Of a DNA stretch of 64,000 nt, positions 21,001 to 34,114 are shown one piece after another; the stretch's first letter is position 1, and every line of letters begins with the position of its first letter. Origin of the DNA: Polytrichum commune (lineage: Eukaryota > Streptophyta > Polytrichopsida > Polytrichales > Polytrichaceae); NCBI GenBank assembly GCA_950295325.1, contig OX485807.1, forward strand, positions 2,854,501 to 2,918,500. Reading direction: 5' to 3'. The translations under genes and the position numbers were made by a program. The notes beneath the pieces are model-generated. The model worked only from the letters and a program-made list of their open reading frames with translations. It was not told the DNA's origin and made no database searches.

Positions 21001-24000
21001 TTAACATCTTCCTATCATCCCCTTCACAATAATAAATAAACGACAAAGGATAGAGTGCCACTAACCCACCATCGACGTCTTTTCTCTCCAAATGGTGAAG
21101 CTTGCATCAAAAATTTTATGTAAATTCAATATTATGCAGTGGATGATTTAGTTGTGGCCTGCAATAGTACAATGGTCAACTTCAAAGCTTTGGTTGTTAA
21201 ATTGTGATTTTTAGTGATATTTTAATTGTTTTGGAGGCTTCAACTAACCACTTTATGAGATGCAATACCCTACATTTTACTAATAGTTGATTTTTTATGC
21301 TACGGTGTTAATTTTCCCTTTGCATTATTTTCAACATTGTGTTAATTGTAAAAGAAATCACATGATTTGAGTTTGAGAGAGAGAGAGAGATGCAAGTTCA
21401 TATGTATACTCATGATGGATTTACAAATAGAATTAGTGAATATTAAAGTAGACCAAGGTGACATAGAGTAGGCATGGAGTCCTTTGCCCATATTCTCTTA
21501 TTGAGACTTTTCGCATTCCACTTTAGTTTTATCCCCTGTGTTTCTTGAATGGTTAGCCTAGAAAATTTGGATCTTACAACTTGTGTTAGAAAACAAAGAC
21601 ATTGTTTGCAAATTATAGTCGGCGTTGCACCAAGTTTAAAATGTGACATTACCTTGAAACAATATGTGTAGGCATTTAGGTACTCTACTTTCCTCGTTGT
21701 TTTAGTTTTGACAACATCAGATCAAATACATTGAAGCAAATAATTATTGAACATGTGGACACCCCCCCCCCCCCACACACACAACCGTTTTTCTTTCAGT
21801 TTTAGTAAACAACAAAAATGTGGGTAAAAGGTCGGATTTGCCGAATGGGCCGAGTTGCAACAAGGTGCACCAATTATGGTCAAGAGCAATGCAAGCTACA
21901 CTAAATAGTTCTATTAGTGTGGGTGGAAAATTAGTGTGAAAACAATTAGTGCGGGTTGCTCTCCTTATATAGTCTGGGTGGACATAATGTGAGTCCCTGA
22001 CCCAAGGTTCTCCCACTCATTCTTTCTTGAGACATAAATCAATGCCTTACATAAAATCAATTGATATTCATGTATCAAAAGTAGCGTAGAAATTATATTC
22101 ACCCACATCGAGTTTTTAGAAAAACTAGTAATGTGGCCCACATTATTCCTCCATATGAGAATTATTGTGGCCCACACTAATAAGGGTATTAGTGTATCTA
22201 TCTACATGGAGTCTTTCACCTTTTCCCCACTTTGAGGTTATTAACTTTGCACCTTGATTTTCCCTAGTAGACGAACTTAGATTTTTTCCATCTCACCAAT
22301 TACTATGATAATAGCTACAATAAATTTGTTCTATTAGTAGTCCATTAAATTTGAGATGGGATACTAACTTGGAGTGGAAAATTGGCCCATCTTTTTTGTC
22401 TCGTTTGACTTTATTCTCAAACTCGATTCATATCCTTAATTCCATAATCATTGAAAACTAGTGTAAATTCCATCTTGCACTTCCTTGTATTGATTTTCTC
22501 CTAGACTTGCATATAATAACTTGTTCAATGCATATTTAACTTGAATCCCCCATGGTCAAACATTTTATTTTCTTTCTTTCTCAAATCCATGTCATGAATC
22601 ATCGAGAAAACATCATACACATATTTCATCATGGGTGAAATTGCTTGGAAATGGGAAGGAAAACAATGGCATCACAAACTTATGTCATTCTAGATCAAGG
22701 TTAAAAAATTCTTGATGGCATTATCTATTAACAACAATCATGGTTTCACATCAAGCATGTTTTACCAAAGTATATATGTATATCATTCAGTTGGCTAAAC
22801 ACAAGATAAAAGCATGAGCCTTGTATGATAGCAGTAATCACTTGATAATGTACATGTTTATTTTGAGTCAAACACCTTTTAGATTTTGGACTTCATACAC
22901 CTACTCTAAATGTGGATCAAAGTTCATTGACCCGATGGTGTGTGTCTCTCTTTTTGGGCTTGATTGGCTTAGAGTTTTGACCCTAATGCTTAAACTAGCT
23001 TCTTCTCATAAATAAATAAATAAATAAACCAGCCAATCAAACATGCCTCCAACATGCAGCCTCAATGACCTCTCAAGAATTCCAACCACACACGGGAGGA
23101 TTATTCTCCTTCTTCTCAAAGTCAAATCACATTAAGCCTTCATGAACTCAAAGGAATATATATATGTCTCAAAAGAGGTGCCAACCTGACCGCATGATGA
23201 GGCCATGAGGTGGATTCCCTCACGAAAAGAAGAGATCGGAGATTCAAACGCAAACTCCCGTCTTAGTCGAAAGAGTAGAATAGAAAGGAAAACAAAAAAA
23301 AAACTTGTGTGTTTCCTTAAGTGGGTTTCTCAAAATGTTCGCCATCACATATGTGTCCTCTTCAATACCCAAGATTCAACGATTCAAACCCACCAATCAT
23401 TAATGGCTCCCTAATAGAAACTCAATAATAATAATAATAACGATGGACAAATTCGTACCTATAAACTTCTAAGTAGTAGTCACCTAACCATGAAGAAAAT
23501 TGCATTCTTTCAACACCACCTCTAGATTCTCCCCTCGCCTCCAAAAGAGTAGAGTTAGTGCCGTATGCAAGAGCTCGAGTGTTGACTCTCTCTTTCTCTC
23601 AAATTGATTCAAAGAGCGGTGGATGCAAGTCAACAATCCCACATGACATGGACATCATTGTTTCTTGTGTTCGTATCTATCTCATCACAACCCTCTCGTA
23701 ATCAACTTATAGTTTATGGAGCCCTCATTTAGTTGGGAAGTGGCCGAGAGTGAGAATCGGGGTCCACTTCATCAAAGCTTGTGGAAAGTCAAAATGGAGG
23801 CAAAGGTGGGTGGTAAGGTATGTGTAGCGAGTCAATTTGTGTTGGCACGAATGGGACATTAAATATTAGTATTGTGTGAAGCTTGGGGTCGTTATTTCAA
23901 CCGGTAGCGTTGACACGCCAACTTCACCTATTTTAGAAACATCTAAGTTAGCTTTGATTTGCAAGCCTTTGAATTCCAAATACACTAGCTCCGTTCTAAG

Positions 24001-24715
24001 GTCTAAGATGGGCCGTGAATAGTTACGTAATCTTTGGACCGGCTCACTTCTTCTAGGATACGAAAACTCGTGATTAGTGAGGAGATGGTTAACAAAACCC
24101 AAATTGAGGCCGTAGCCACTCTCCTCATCGTATTCGGAGCCCGTATGAGTATTTTATTGAGCATCAACGTGAATATTTGTGTGCTCATTAAATGGTCATA
24201 CATGTCATCTGATTATGTTGATAAAAGAGCCTAGAATGGTTATCATATTTTTTTAACATGTAGTACAATCTTTACGAGACACATGTCTTTTTTATATCTT
24301 GCGTTTTTGGATTCACAATAAACCACATACCACTCAAATATAGGTGTCCAATTAAGAGAAGTAACCTCGTCTACCTTATGCACAATTAGATCCAAACACA
24401 CGGCCTTGTAATTAAAGGAGGGTTGCAAGCAAGTATTAGCTTCCTGAAGCAAAGTTGTTGATTTTACTATAGAGATCACACTCATGTAATTGGTGTCATC
24501 AAACAACTTTATGATCTCCATGTAAGTGATATAAAGTTTAATAATCAATAGAATAATCATGAATAAAGATTACAAGGGTGCAAGCATGATAAAGTGGACC
24601 AAAATTGTGCTCTAGTATCTTAAAACCATAGTTTATTTTATCAAACGCCTAAAAATATTATAAAGTTGTTGTTTTTATTGAATGTTTGTCTGTGGTGACT
24701 TCTATTGTTGTGTTA
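21000..24715. other. Gene-poor AT-rich stretch
   Basis: I find no supported gene. It holds simple repeats: a GA tract near 21376-21390, poly-C near 21761, ATAA repeats near 23009-23028 and AAT repeats near 23425. There are also scattered TGTGG(C/T)CCACACTAAT motifs near 19600-19710 and 22130-22190. Confidence 0.5.
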
Positions 24716-24721
24716 AATACT

Positions 24722-24970
24722 CAAATGAACCTTATGGCGGGACATTAACGACCCATAATACACCGGTTAAACCCTAAAGTCCATGTCGACATCAAAAAAT
24801 TGTCAGTTGAAGGCAATCAAAGAGGCGTTGAGATTATCTAGACGTCATGTATACTAGGCTCTAATGTTCAAAGTTGGTTTTTATTTTTGATCACTTACAA
24901 CCACAAAACCAATAACCAAGGAGGCTTTGATTTATTTAGGACATTGGTGTCCCGCCATGAGGTTCAAATG
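24722..24970. mobile_element. Small inverted-repeat element (~250 bp)
   Basis: The left end CAAATGAACCTTATGGCGGG and the right end CCCGCCATGAGGTTCAAATG are inverted repeats with one mismatch, continuing into GACA/TGTC. No coding capacity lies between. This is the layout of a MITE. The target duplication is not clear. Confidence 0.55.
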
Positions 24971-25497
24971 TAGAATACCAAGATGATATTTTCAAAACTT
25001 ATCATTAAAAGTTGTGCTCAAAAGAAAATGGCTATATTTGGTTTTGGACATAAATTTCATGACCATCACGATATTGAGCTTTTTTTTTCATATTCCTTTA
25101 ATTTATCATACACTTGAAATCATTGTCAAATATTTTGTGGAAATCATCAATTCGATGTAATTTTATCCTATTTTGAACAAATTTTACTTGTTCAATATCC
25201 TCACTTGCACACCCACTTGCATTGTCATCTAAAAGATGTAGACTTTTTTGAGATTTTTTTCGTCAACATAAATTGCTTGGCTTTGTATACCAATGTGTGT
25301 CCTAAAGGTTTATGATCTTTTTTTCCCAAAAGTCAAAGTTAGTGTATTGTTTTGAATCGCTTTCACTTAAACATGTGCGAGGATCAAAAGTTGTCCACTT
25401 TACCGTACTTGCACCGACATATGTTTGAGTTCCAAGTTTCTAGGTATGATGAGCACATATAGGTTTGCATTGTGCCAAGAGGCGTGAGCAAATCATG

Positions 25498-25520
25498 AGA
25501 GAGAGAGAGAGAGAGAGAGA
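25498..25520. repeat. GA dinucleotide microsatellite
   Basis: Uninterrupted GA repeats. Similar GA tracts begin each unit of the duplication at 26003 and 26270. Confidence 0.8.
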
Positions 25521-25613
25521 GTTCACATTGATCATAGCCAGGAGCTCATTTGTGAACACGAGATGGGTGAACTCATTTTGTAAATATGGAACTTAAGTTT
25601 TACTCACAAATAA

Positions 25614-25825
25614 CTACACTGAACATTGTATTTAACGCCACTTACTATTTGGAATTACGCAATGCATTAACTATTTGTTGTATATCTTGTTTTTCCCCAC
25701 AAAGGTCAAATTGGTTGTTTGGACATTATAGAACATAAACATCTTCACTTGATAAAATTACATTAATAGTAAAAAGATATAGCATTTTGTAACTCCAAAT
25801 AGTAAGTGACACTGATTCAATGTAG
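25614..25825. mobile_element. Palindrome-ended MITE, full copy
   Basis: Starts CTACACTGAACATTGTATTT and ends AGTGACACTGATTCAATGTAG, with the family interior GGAATTACGCAATGC..AACTATTTGTT and GGTTGTTTGGACATTATAGA. The terminal palindromes are more decayed than at 5245. Length 212 bp. Confidence 0.75.
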
Positions 25826-25999
25826 ATATGCCAACTTTTATAAGATTTTTTGGGGTTGGAATGAACTGGCTCCAATTGCATTCTCATCTACCCTTCCAAA
25901 CACCTTCCAAAAAAAATCCACTCAAACAAAAAAAGAGGTTATAGTGAGGTTGTTGGACTTAAGATTAAATTGGATGTAAGCTGCAATCAAACTCTCCGC

Positions 26000-26269
26000 T
26001 TGGAGAGAGAGAGAGAGAGAGAGATTCACCATGATCATAGCTGCAAGGTCATATATGAACCCGGAAAAGGTTCAACGAGCAAGGCTACGGGTCAAGTGCC
26101 AATATAAAAATACAACCACCACCAACAAATCCATCAAGTGCCTACCACTTGTGTTTGCAATAAATCCAAAGCTTATAATTATATGGCTCCATATGCCTTC
26201 CCGTCCACCCTTCCACAAAAATCTCTCACTCAAACAAACATAAATTATATTACATCAAACTCTACGCTT

Positions 26270-26300
<31 letters not shown>

Positions 26301-26665
26301 TCACCGTGATCATAGCTGCAAGGTCATATGTGAACCCGGAAAAGGTTCAACGAGCAGGGCTACGAGTCAAGTGCCAATATAAAAATACAACCACCACCAA
26401 CAAATCCATCAAGTGCCTACCATTTGTGTTTGCAATAAATCCAAAGCTTATAATTATATGGCTCCATATGCCTTCCCGGCCACCCTTCCACAAAAACCTC
26501 TCACTCAAACAAACATAATTTACATTGTGGACTTTTTTAATTGAAGAGTAAATTGGATGTCAAAATAGTATTCTACGCTCGTTTTGTATCCGGTGCAATG
26601 CGACGTAAGATAAAAATACAACCACCACCAACAAATTCCATCGAGTGCCTCCCATTTTTGCGCAA
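26000..26665 (+). repeat. 275-bp tandem duplication with a third partial unit
   Basis: Each unit begins with a GA tract (26003, 26270) followed by GATCATAGCTGCAAGGTCAT, GAACCCGGAAAAGGTTCAAC, ATACAACCACCACCAACAAA and ATATGGCTCCATATGCCTTC. The first two units are nearly identical over 240 bases. A third, diverged part with the ACCACCACCAACAAATTCC block lies near 26617-26665. A weaker forerunner of the unit start is seen at 25520. Confidence 0.85.
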
Positions 26666-27204
26666 AAGATGATTCAATGCTCGTTCGGTCAAGATGGCTT
26701 CATAAACCTTTTGTCACGCACTTTTTCTTTGGCGTACCACTTAGTCCACCTCCTCAAAACCCATCCACCATGGGCTTTGCTATTAAATGTGGGTCAAGGT
26801 GGAATCCCGGAGAGTCTCAAACGGTTCAAAGTTTTAAATGCTATTTCAAAGCTTCCCGTCCCCGGACACAAAAGCGGTCAAATTAAATTTTGAGTCGACA
26901 AACCATACGTGGCCCCACCCGTATAAAGTGCCCCCCCCCCCCCCCCCCTGCGGCGCCACGGGCGGTAAAACTAGTTAGTCAAAAGGTCATGCCCCTTCGA
27001 GGGATTTCTTGGCCGACTTAAATCCAAAGGCCAAGAGAAGTAGTAAGAAGCTCCATTTACTCCTTCGTTGATTATTATCCCACGTAGCGAGGGTGGGCTA
27101 ATAGTGTGTGTGGGAAATTAGTGAAGGTGTTATTAAATTCCTCTATGCTATGAAATTAGTGTCACTAGAAGATCTAGGGTTTTGGGAGTTTGAAGTGTCA
27201 AAGT

Positions 27205-27572
27205 GCCAGATTCAAATCTCAATGCAAGCTCTCTTCAGTCTCTTAGTGTTAGGAGATGTCTTAGGAATAAGTGGCGCTACCTTCAACTCTCAATGCAAAC
27301 TCTCTTCAGATTCTCAGTGTTAGGAGATGCCTTAGGAATAAGTGGCGCTACCTTCAACTCTCAATGCAAACTCTCTTCAGATTCTCAGTGTTAGGAGATG
27401 CCTTAGGAATAAGTGGCGCTACCTTCAACTCTCAATGCAAGCTCTCTTCAGTCTCTTAGTGTTAGGAGATGCCTTAGGAATAAGTGGCGCTACCTCCAAC
27501 TCTCAATGCAAGCTCTCTTCAGTCTCTAAGTGTTAGGAGATGCCTTAGGAATAAGTGGCGCTACCTGGGAAG
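27205..27572 (+). repeat. 71-bp minisatellite, about five units
   Basis: Units share GGAATAAGTGGCGCTACC, AACTCTCAATGCAA(A/G)CTCTC and GTGTTAGGAGATGCCTTA, spaced exactly 71 bases (landmark near 27271, 27342, 27413, 27484, 27555). Copies differ by only a few bases, so the array is young or homogenised. Since 71 is not a multiple of three, frames shift at each unit; the apparent open frames here are artefacts. Confidence 0.92.
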
Positions 27573-27579
27573 AAGAAGA

Positions 27580-30500
27580 AGAAGAAGCCTCTTTGAATAC
27601 AACAAAAAAAATTATGCACTCTGCAAACACCCAAGAGCATGCACTGATTTTCTTGAAATGTATGGTGAATGGGCATGAATTTAGTGTCACTCAGTAAAAA
27701 TTCTAGCACTCACTAATTTTGAGATTTGACAAAATAGTATGGGTTTCCGGAAATACGTACCACATCCATCGATTGAGATAATCAACGTACTTAGGCATGT
27801 CACCAAATTTAAATTTGTTTCATGTTACATTATTAGCCATGCAAATGGCAGACTTAGGGCACTTCACACATAATCCAAAGGTTGTGACCATGTAATTGTG
27901 AGGGCCCTTGATTCTCATCCAAGGGTTGTATCATTGGCATGGTTTGTTGGAATTTGCATCAAACCCACCTCTTGAAAGTGGGCTGGACGCAAATGCTGAC
28001 AAACCATGAAACATTATTTATAGTACATCATCTAGGAATCCATGTTGATTTTTCATCCACGATAATTTCTTTGGGCCCTACGCCTTCACCTTCTAGCGTG
28101 AAGTAAACTTGAAGTAGGCTTGACCTTTTCAACCAATAAGAGATCTTACTATGCAATGGTGAACGGCCCTTCGTTAGCATGTTAACTTACATCAAGAAAT
28201 CCGTTTTTTCTACGTTACATAAAAAGCAACCTCTTCAACATGCAAGTGAAATTAGATTTGAGTCTAAGTCTCGATAGTGTGGCCCACACACTATTTCCAA
28301 CACTCGGATCGCTCATTTAAAATACGCTCATGATTATTTTCTCGGGCAATCTGAGTCGCACTTGGTCTCTTTCCAACCGAGAATCGGGATGCAATTCCCT
28401 GGAATAACAAAGGTGAGATCATTTATTGCTCATCATTTCAAATAGAATCTAGTTTTTTCTTTCTCGATCCTTTTAAAGGACACATGTTCCCACTATATGG
28501 TAATATGCACGATTTAAACATGCCGCCTTGCCAAGTTCCATAATGCATTTTAAAACATTGTTTTATGGGTTTGAAACCTTATTTGAAGGAGAAAGTAGAA
28601 ACATGCTCATACATGACATTGGTGATCAAACTACAATGCATGTATTTGCATCGAAGGCACCTAGGTTGCATACATGAAATTAAATAATCCAATAACATCA
28701 AGATATTCAATTGATTCAAGTAATGCACTTAAAAAGAACAACGTCGTTTCAAATAAGGCCACTATGATAGAATTGCCTTACAATGGAAGTGTGTAACACA
28801 CATACATGTTCTTTTGGATGGGGAGGCACAGTATGGATGCTCGAGGTAAAGTTGTTTGTGAGCACACTTGATACTAGCTCAGGAAGAAAATAATTGCTTT
28901 TGAAATTGATATCGTTCATCTATTACGTCATTCCAAAAATTCATCAATAATTTTCACTAATTGCCTCAACTTGAAAGTTTCAACCAATGGGTCTTCTTCC
29001 TGTATGTGTGTTACGAGTTGGCTTTGGCATAAGAGTTGATGATCATTTATTAAGACCATCGATAAAAATGCTTAAAAAGTTCTTCAATCATCAATGAGAT
29101 AGGGAGTCGTTGGCCTTCTTCACTAACTTTTAGTGGGCTTGCGAGGTTTTGAACGTTGACCTTAATGTCGTACACACATTAGGAGAAATCATGTCCATTC
29201 CAACCATACATTGCAACTTGTTCACTATGATTCATGGCAAGAAAATGCATAATGAATCATTTCAGTTGCCAATCATAAGTTTTTGATTGCGGATTTGGGA
29301 GAATTGCCAACCTAAATGACTTCTTTATGCATAATCATGCCATGAGATGTAGTGAGCAAGTTGTAACAAATGGTTGGAATGAACAAGTTTTCTCCTAGTG
29401 ACACCTGATTCCTTGTCACCAACTTTTTCACACACCTCAAAGATACTAGAACAAGCCTCCAACCCTTTTCTCCCACCTCACCTGAACATTTTGAAGTCAA
29501 ATTCTTATAAACTGGATTTTGAAGTTCATGAAGATTTTTTTACATTATCGTCATATGGATATGATTTTAGCAATAATCATTCACAACTTTGTAGATATAA
29601 AATACTTATTGAAACCAACATATATATTTATATTTATATATTAAAAAAATGACTTGGGCACCTAGAGGTCAATACCTAGTTATTGGTGCCTTGGGTAAAG
29701 CCCACCTCTAAAAGGGCACAATCTATGTACAATGGAGTTGGTGGCAATGGTATTGGTCATCATTTCCCCTTCGAGATTGTTCCCCACCATTCCACAATGA
29801 GCATGTCAAAAACAATACACACACTTTGAATTGAAAATGGGCCAAGAGGGCAAGTGGCAAGGAAGAGGGAGGAGGGACATGGGTGTGTTAGAAGCGTGCG
29901 ACATGGTGGTGGTAGTGGCCATTGCCCCACCAATCCCCATTTTTCCAACCACTTGTATTATGTTGAAATCAATTAGTCTCAATTAATATTATTTTTTGAT
30001 TATTAAGATGACGATTTTGAGGATACATGTGGCAAAAGGCATTGATGGGCCACGAGATAGGGCATGTGGCATGAAGGCGGAAGGGGGGGGGGGGGCGCAT
30101 GCCCGACAAGCAACAACTCCACTGCCAATGCCTGCTAGTGGTGGGGCCTACATGAGCTTGGGGGGGGGATGAAGGGATTGCGTTTCAAAGCACATACACA
30201 AAGTCAATGACTAATCACTAGCATGTACAACAATTGCTCAGACATTTCACTTGCTTTTGCACATCTTGATTTGCTTTAAGCAAAACCAATAGTTTACAAA
30301 CAAAGAGACTCTCTTAGGCTAGACACATGGCATGTGATTCCACAACCCAAGTGGTCCTTGGAGGATGTGACCACAAAAAATCTAAACACAATAATAAGAA
30401 TATAATGTTTAAGCACTTTTTAATTGTTGGGTAAAACACATACAATTGTCTATCTATCTATCCATCCATTTTGCTATGTAAACCCCACCCAGGTTCAAAT

Positions 30501-33500
30501 ATGAAAATTTTAATATGATAAAGGATGAGGTGTCTCTCATTCAAGCCAAACGTACGGTTGATGTAATCGCCTTCTTATATAAGAAATTTCCAAGTTCAAT
30601 CCCATCCTATTGCAATTTAGACTTAGAGTTAAAAACCTACCAAGAGGGAACCCAATTCTTTGTGCATGATTAGCATGGCTATTTCTAAACATAGGAAAGG
30701 TCCGATTAGATCATTAAACTCTATTGTCACTTTTCTATGGTGATAGGTAAACAAAGGCAAATGACGCCAAAAGTCACTTTTGTCTCACAGGCTTTTCCCC
30801 CCTCCCCGAGATACTTTCCGTTTTGGGATCATTCTTTGGGTTTTAGTCATATGGGGCAAGTTGACTCCATTGCCATTGTCGAGGTCGAGGTCTTCGGGGA
30901 TGAACGGATGCCGTCATCCACACATTGGATGAATGATTCTTAGACGGTATGAGAGTGGTCGCAATCCTCTTTCATCTTCAACATAATCCCTCGGGGGTGT
31001 ACTTTTTATTGGCATAAAGTAATGCGTATGCGTGACAAACTTTAATGATTTAATACCCATATCTATATATAGAATCTTGCATCAAGAATGACACTATAAT
31101 AGAGATTACACATCGCGTGAAGTACGTGTACTTGTGTATTTCTTTAATAAGATATATGTATCGCATATGTATGCAATAGAAATTATAGGGTGTACCAGAC
31201 AGGGCCATGGTATTCATATGCTAGATGAATGTTTTTTTAATTTCATAACCCTAATCTAAGTATATACTTTCTGGTCCTTCTGTGATAGCCCTTCTATACA
31301 TACAAACTTTAATTACTCTTTTGTGCATCCATGTGGTTATGTACGGTAACGTAAAACAATGCATTCCCTGGGCATAATCCATGAGTTTGGGTGGGTTTGT
31401 CGGAGGTTTTGTTCAGCCCCTGAAAGGAAGACACCTATCTAGTGTACATTTTTGGACATATATATTGGCATGGAATGAATGAGATGAAATTTCGATGTCC
31501 AAGAAGCCGAAAGGCTTGCATGAGCACATATACATGTCATTGGGTGTGACGATGAGTTTATAAAGACGGTGTGTATTTACCATCGTCCACTGGTGGTTCC
31601 GTTGTCAAATAATTGTTTTATTTTTGAGATTTCATCTAGACAAATAAAATACTTCGATGGATTCTCTTACAAAAGTGATGCTTTTCCCTTACAAAAGTGT
31701 GAGATTTGAATGATAGTAATTTCTTAAAATGATTCACAACCTAAATAATATGAATAATATAAATAATGCCAAAACCACCATGGTACTACAATAAATGGGA
31801 GCCCGAGGCCACAGTAAGTTGATTTCTCTAGATGATATTGATTAAGGCTTGTAGGAAAGTCAAGTTGGAAAAAATAATGAAAAAACAAGTATCTTGAAAT
31901 ACAATTTGAAAGACGATTTTCACCACAAGAGAGTTGTAAAAATTATGTTCTAGAACAAAACATTTGTTTAATAACTCATTTTTCTAGCGGAAACAACACG
32001 TTAAATATATTGTAGGGCACTTTCTCAAAAGTAAAATAAAATAAAATTGCACTATAAAATGTTTCAACATGTAAGTGTTCAAGAGGTCTGTATAGGACCC
32101 TCCATGTACAAAAACATGTATTTGAACTGATACTTCCATTTTCTAGTTAATCATGTCAAAGATGACCTCGTCGAAGGTTGACCTATTCTTCAAATGCAAT
32201 TTTCAAATTGAATGCATACCCTAATGTTATTGAAAGTTTTAGTTCAATATGCAGTTTGGATGCCCTTGAATGCAAATATCAAGTCCTCAAATATGTATGA
32301 CATGATTATTTTGAGCTTGGCGAGGCCCTTGTAAATTGTGCATATGATCGAGACCTTGCGTCCTTGAAGGGCAATGGGTAGGTTGGCAAATATGCATGAG
32401 GGATCAAAGGAATAAGGGTGGAAGCTCAAGTGAGGTCCCGATCTAAAATCTTCATAAGGATCAAAGCAATTTACTTTTTGAGAATAATATCATTATAAAT
32501 TGTAGTTGGTGAGAACTGAATTTATTTTTATTTCCACCAAATGGATGGATGAACATCCAAAACTTCAATCTAATAGATGCAAGACTAAGGGGATTTTGCT
32601 CACAAAGGTTGCTTGTCAAATTGTAAAAGGGAAATTAAGTCAAGTCTTTATGACATATTAAATTTTAATTATTGCATTTTTCATAACATTATTAAGCAAC
32701 ATGCATATTAAGTTTGAATCTATACTAGGTTCGGGCATCTCATGGTTATATTCTTAGGGCCCACGTGAACGAACGCATGCTGCTTAACAATGTTATGTTA
32801 TACGGACTTGTGTATTGTAAGTAGCCAATCCATCACAAAAATACAAACATAGTTTCCAAATTTTGATGAATTTAGGGTTATTTATCTTAGAGAGTTCTCA
32901 CAATATGGTAAATTTTTTACTCTAAACATGATTTATGTTGATGTTTGTTGATATTTTGTTATAGGATGTTGGGTAGAGAAGGGGGTCACCTTGTACTCAT
33001 ATTCACTTCAACTCGAAACCACAAAGAACATGACATAATATCAAGATTGCAAAATTGTGTAGAGCTTTGTGGTCTAGTATGACCTCAACTTATTTTTTTG
33101 GACCTCAATTTCACATACAAGATGAACTTATGTGGAGTTGTATTCAACTAAGAAATGTGAGATAATCCAATATGTGTCCCCCCTAAAGAGAGTCTTGTGA
33201 TTTAAAGTCTTTACATGCCAAAGATATGAGCCTTAAACGAGTAAATTTCAACAAGTGTTTTCCAAGTGGTTAGGATGTTTGAAGAAGAAAATATGTTATG
33301 AACGAATTTTAGAGCTAGATTTTGCAAAGAATTGTATATATTTTTTGGATTTGTGTTCCACTGAAAAAATGTTGTATTATCAAGTATCATTCCACTTCCA
33401 ATTCTTTTTATGAGGTTGGTGTAATTTTGCACGAGTTATGCAAAAGTATACACACAAGGGGATTATTGGGGCTTCATCTCAAGTTCAATGATCCCACAGT

Positions 33501-33680
33501 GGACACTACTCCACACTACTCCCGTTCTACTTGTGATAAAAAAGAGGGCTTGATCCTCTTGAATGTTATAATTGAATCAAATGTTCACAATGAACACCCA
33601 AAACTTATTCATTGGGTAATGATGAACAAGAAAAATAAATAAATAAATAATCCACCTACCAATTTTTGACAGATCTGTAA
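27580..33680. other. Long gene-free AT-rich stretch
   Basis: About 6 kb with no gene, RNA or clear transposon that I can support. It includes short G runs near 30087. A tRNA-derived SINE is conceivable near 30525-30615 (AGTTCAATCCC resembles box B), but I could not confirm a box A. Confidence 0.5.
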
Positions 33681-33755
33681 ATAATATTGGCAGAGGTGTG
33701 CCGAACCAACTATTAAACTACGACAGTCACCGACCTTACTCACAACTCTTTCACC

Positions 33756-34112
33756 CTAAAGTGGATCGGGACCAATCGGGACGAAATTACTATATCCAGT
33801 CAATGGATGGGTCCATGACCATACCTTTTGACATTCATCACACCTTACCCTTTTTGTGGCATTTGGACGATATATTCCAGTCATGTACATATGTGGTGGA
33901 ACAACATCATGTTGCTTCACGTTGAAGGAGTTGCAACCAACCGACATACTTAGACACTCACTACCACTACGCGAGCCCTCAATCATTGTAACATCTCCTT
34001 CCTCCCAAATACATACACCCCTTGTAAAAATCAAGCAAAATAATTGGTTCACCATGTCGGGCTTTTTGTTTGCACGACCAAAAAATCTAAAGTTTATTTG
34101 ACCACCTAACAA
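33756..34112 (-). pseudogene. Possible Ty3/gypsy integrase zinc-binding relic
   Basis: The minus-strand frame contains HMYMTGIYRPNATK followed by VRCDECQKVW. Gypsy integrases have H..G..YWP......V..C..CQ at the start of the integrase region, and the YRP...CDECQ part fits it. The first conserved His-His context and any catalytic core are not visible. Upstream residues show no protease or reverse transcriptase. Treat this as a short relic; chance similarity is possible. Confidence 0.3.
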
Positions 34113-34114
34113 TT

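Noticed and set aside
23160-23290. A tRNA-derived SINE with GAGATTCAAACGC as box B
   Set aside because: Box A is not convincing and no second copy was seen in the window.
26003-27572. A CRISPR array, suggested by regular repeats
   Set aside because: This is plant nuclear DNA and the repeats are contiguous tandem units without unique spacers.
27203-27678. Overlapping 60-70-codon frames repeating ALPSTLNANSLQ
   Set aside because: They are the 71-bp minisatellite read in rotating frames.
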